Shown: positions 5,568-7,464 of the stretch, one piece after another
Numbering within the stretch: position 1 is the first letter of the stretch
How the letters are laid out: each line of letters starts with the position of its first letter
NCBI GenBank assembly: GCA_947500275.1
Contig: CANMSW010000106.1
Span: forward strand, 1-7,464
Reading direction: 5' to 3'
Source: Bacteriovoracaceae bacterium
Lineage (GTDB): Bacteria; Bdellovibrionota; UBA1018
Length of the DNA: 7,464 nucleotides
Made by a program: the position numbers and the translations under genes
The notes under the pieces: model-generated
Databases searched by the model: none
Told to the model about the DNA's origin: nothing
Seen by the model: the letters and a program-made list of their open reading frames with translations, nothing else

Positions 5568-7163
5568 ATGAATCCTTCCTCAGATTCCAAAATCCTTCGA
5601 ATGGGAACCCGTCGTTCCCTTTTAGCTCTCGCTCAAAGTGGCTGGGTAGCGCGCGAAATCGAACGCTCCAATCCAGGGGTTCGAGTCGAGGTGGTGGGAA
5701 TCGACACCCGTGGCGATAAAATCCTCGATGTTCCGCTGACCAGCGTTCAGGGGAAAGAATTCTTTGTTGCTGAACTGGATGATGCGCTCAAGTCAGGACG
5801 CGTCGATTTCACCGTTCACTCGATGAAAGATTTGAGCTTGGATCGCCCCCAGGAGTTTGTTCTTGGGGCTGTCCCGACGCGAGAGAATCAGCGTGATATC
5901 ATTATTTTTGGGGCCCACACTTTAGCGAAGATTGCACGTGGCGAGCCGCTTTTAATCGGTACCTCCTCCCCTCGCCGGCTAGAAAATCTGCCTGGGTTTC
6001 TCCGGCAGGCATTGCCGTGGCGGGACGGCCGCGAAGCTCAACTCAAATTCGTCGAAATCCGTGGGAACGTGAACACCCGCCTTTCACGCCTTCGTGAAGA
6101 GCCAAGTTCAGATCGCCATTTGGATGCTGTGGTTCTTGCGCTTGCTGGCTTGAATCGCTTGATGGTGGATGAAAATGGCGCGCGAGAGCTTGGACAGCTG
6201 TTAGTGAGCACTCGCCTCATGCTTTTACCAGTCACGGAAAATCCGGCGGCTGCCGCCCAAGGCGCCCTGGCGGTTGAGTGCCGTAAAGAGGATTCGTTTG
6301 TTCAGGGTTGCTTGGAAAAAATCCACCACGAGCCCACTCGTGTTCAGGCCGCGCTTGAGCGAGCCGTCCTTCAAGAGTGGGGTGGTGGCTGCCACCAACG
6401 ATTCGGTGCCTCTGCAATAGATCATCCTGAGTTAGGTACTTTGCTTTATATCAAAGGCAAAAGACCAACAGGTGAAGACGCGAATGAATTACGTTGGCAA
6501 GCCCCGGTTCTCACGGGAGGCCCATCGTGGGATGGTTCACGCTATCGGGCCTCGGCTTCGAGTCAAAATGAACAGGAGCAAAAGGAGTCGCTCCAGAGGA
6601 TCTCCGAGGCCTCCCCTTTTTCGCCGGTCTTCATTGCTCACCATCGCGCGGTCGTTTCTGAAGCGTCTCCCTTTCTAAAAGATTGGGTCGATGCGCTTTC
6701 AGATAAGCGGGTGTGGGTATCGGGCACGGCCAGTTGGTTTCAACTCGCCCGTCATGGGATTTGGGTCGAAGGTTGTGCAGAAGGTTTTGGGGCCGAACGT
6801 GCATTGCAAGAGTGGCTGAGCGCGCGGGCATTGCATCTTCCGGTCTTGAGCTCCTGGTGGGTGCTGACCCACACCGGTGCAGATGCAACCTGGAAAGCGA
6901 TAGCTGCTGACCGGCGCTTGACGGCCTATTCATTAAACTTAGAAAAAAAATCTCCTCAAGCCGTCGAAGAGTTAAAGTCCGCACGCCACGTTTTTTGGGC
7001 CAGCGGTTCACAGTGGGAGATCTACGGAAGAGAAGCGAGGCTCGATGCGACTCATGCATGCGGACCTGGAAAAACGGCCGAGCTTCTCCGGAAGAAAGGT
7101 CTGAAGCCCTATTTGTTTCCAAACTCTGAAGAATGGCGAAAAAGTCTGGGAGCTAAATCATGA
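5568..7163 (+). CDS. hemC: Fused hydroxymethylbilane synthase / uroporphyrinogen-III synthase
   Basis: The N-terminal part (about 8-310) is porphobilinogen deaminase, which joins four porphobilinogens into hydroxymethylbilane. It shows LRMGTRRSLLALAQ (10-23), VHSMKDLS (83-90) with catalytic Asp88, GTSSPRR (131-137), EIRGNVNTRLSRL (163-175), LALAGLNRL (190-198), PAAAAQGALAVECR (226-239) and GGGCHQRFG (272-280), where Cys275 is the expected attachment site of the dipyrromethane cofactor. An insertion of about 15 residues (142-157) precedes EIRGN. After a Ser/Gln/Glu/Lys linker (about 320-350), residues 352-531 resemble uroporphyrinogen-III synthase (HemD), which closes the tetrapyrrole ring with inversion of ring D. 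HemD-like motifs are RVWVSGTASW (381-390) and CGPGKTAELLRKKGLKPYLFP (498-518). GGAG 12 nt before ATG 5568 is a loosely spaced ribosome binding site. hemB overlaps the stop by 4 bp. Confidence 0.93.
   Translation: MNPSSDSKILRMGTRRSLLALAQSGWVAREIERSNPGVRVEVVGIDTRGDKILDVPLTSVQGKEFFVAELDDALKSGRVDFTVHSMKDLSLDRPQEFVLGAVPTRENQRDIIIFGAHTLAKIARGEPLLIGTSSPRRLENLPGFLRQALPWRDGREAQLKFVEIRGNVNTRLSRLREEPSSDRHLDAVVLALAGLNRLMVDENGARELGQLLVSTRLMLLPVTENPAAAAQGALAVECRKEDSFVQGCLEKIHHEPTRVQAALERAVLQEWGGGCHQRFGASAIDHPELGTLLYIKGKRPTGEDANELRWQAPVLTGGPSWDGSRYRASASSQNEQEQKESLQRISEASPFSPVFIAHHRAVVSEASPFLKDWVDALSDKRVWVSGTASWFQLARHGIWVEGCAEGFGAERALQEWLSARALHLPVLSSWWVLTHTGADATWKAIAADRRLTAYSLNLEKKSPQAVEELKSARHVFWASGSQWEIYGREARLDATHACGPGKTAELLRKKGLKPYLFPNSEEWRKSLGAKS
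6621..7160 (+). other. hemD: HemD-like (uroporphyrinogen-III synthase) domain within the fusion
   Basis: Residues 352-531 give about 180 residues, against roughly 240-260 for a free-standing HemD. The segment seems to lack the first strand-helix block ('TRP...' region) and begins at the part corresponding to 'FTSxxAV' (VFIAHHRAVV). It then contains a full second half ending in the CGPGKTAELL...GL signature. Ring-closing activity is inferred from this similarity and from the operon. Confidence 0.6.
7148..7152 (+). promoter_or_regulatory. hemB ribosome binding site inside the end of hemCD
   Basis: GGGAG ends 7 nt before the hemB ATG, within the last codons of the upstream gene. It supports the start at 7160 and translational coupling. 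Confidence 0.65.
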
Positions 7164-7464
7164 GTGAGTCTCGTTTTGGATCATTAGGGTTGAGGCGGCT
7201 GAGGCAAAATGCCCACCTTCGCGAGTTGACTCGCGAAGTCCGCGTGGGTGTTGAGCAATTGATTCAACCGCTTTTCGTGGTTGAAGGCATAGCACAGCGC
7301 GAGACTATTCCGGGGCTAACCGGGGTGTATCGGGATACCTCGGCTACGCTTTTGCGCCAGATCGAACAGGATCTTGAAGCGGGCGTAAAAAAGTTTCTGC
7401 TCTTCGGTGTGCCGGGAACGAAAGGAACCACCCAATTTTCCCACGATTTCACGGCGTCTCAGAT
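7160..7464 (+). CDS. hemB: Porphobilinogen synthase (delta-aminolevulinate dehydratase), partial
   Basis: The first 101 codons are visible; the gene runs off the right edge. HemB condenses two 5-aminolevulinates into porphobilinogen, the substrate of the HemC part of the preceding gene. Visible family motifs are RRLRQNAHLRELTRE (12-26), VEQLIQPLFVVEG (31-43), IPGLTGVYR (48-56) in place of the usual IPSMPGVYR, and AGVKKFLLFGVPGTKG (74-89), corresponding to 'GI.av.LFGvp..KD'. The Schiff-base lysines and metal-site cysteines lie beyond the window. The ATG at 7160 overlaps the hemCD stop as ATGA, and GGGAG precedes it by 7 nt, so translation is probably coupled. A complete protein would be about 320-340 residues. 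Confidence 0.95.
   Translation, partial: MSESRFGSLGLRRLRQNAHLRELTREVRVGVEQLIQPLFVVEGIAQRETIPGLTGVYRDTSATLLRQIEQDLEAGVKKFLLFGVPGTKGTTQFSHDFTASQ

Noticed and set aside
6631..7122. A 163-codon minus-strand ORF opposite the HemD-like part.
   Set aside because: It is antisense to a clear coding frame, with Arg/Ser/Leu-rich composition typical of a shadow frame.

Overview
This window looks like an ordinary chromosomal segment of a Gram-negative bacterium with moderately high GC. It carries mostly housekeeping genes. The C5 heme pathway (HemA, not ALA synthase), the agmatinase-family protein with an N-terminus opening near 'RFDPN', the YkgJ-type cysteine protein and the glycine-rich RRM protein together remind me of Bdellovibrionota or other former deltaproteobacterial lineages. 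That is a low-confidence impression from protein style, not a computed placement. I see no tRNA, rRNA, CRISPR array, insertion sequence or phage gene.

Layout. Bases 1-833 (minus strand, running off the left edge) encode most of an arginase/agmatinase-family ureohydrolase. Divergent from it, on the plus strand, are a YkgJ-type CxxCxxxCC zinc/iron-binding protein (882-1340) and an unrecognised 90-residue protein (1452-1724). A strong hairpin with T-tracts on both sides (about 1760-1804) ends this plus-strand pair. It probably also ends the minus-strand gene facing it, which encodes an RRM RNA-binding protein with a Gly/Arg-rich repeat tail (1816-2217). Upstream of that gene, also on the minus strand, are an RNase HI with an unusual C-terminal extension (2389-3180) and a site-2-protease-type membrane metalloprotease with two CBS-like domains (3203-4381). 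These last two are 22 bp apart and probably co-transcribed.

A divergent intergenic region (4382-4479) separates the protease from a compact heme operon on the plus strand: hemA (4480-5544), a hemC-hemD fusion (5568-7163) and hemB (7160 to the right edge). The gaps are 23 bp and then a 4-bp ATGA overlap. Together these carry out glutamyl-tRNA to glutamate-1-semialdehyde (HemA), ALA to porphobilinogen (HemB), porphobilinogen to hydroxymethylbilane (HemC) and hydroxymethylbilane to uroporphyrinogen III (HemD part). The aminomutase hemL is not in the window.

The most interesting points are the fused HemC-HemD protein with a short HemD part, a divergent short HemA that keeps the catalytic Cys50 but has Phe where the family has its conserved active-site-region His, and an RNase HI whose tail resembles the hybrid-binding (viroplasmin-like) domain usually found at the other end of the protein. 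I found no convincing sign of a wholly new biological system.
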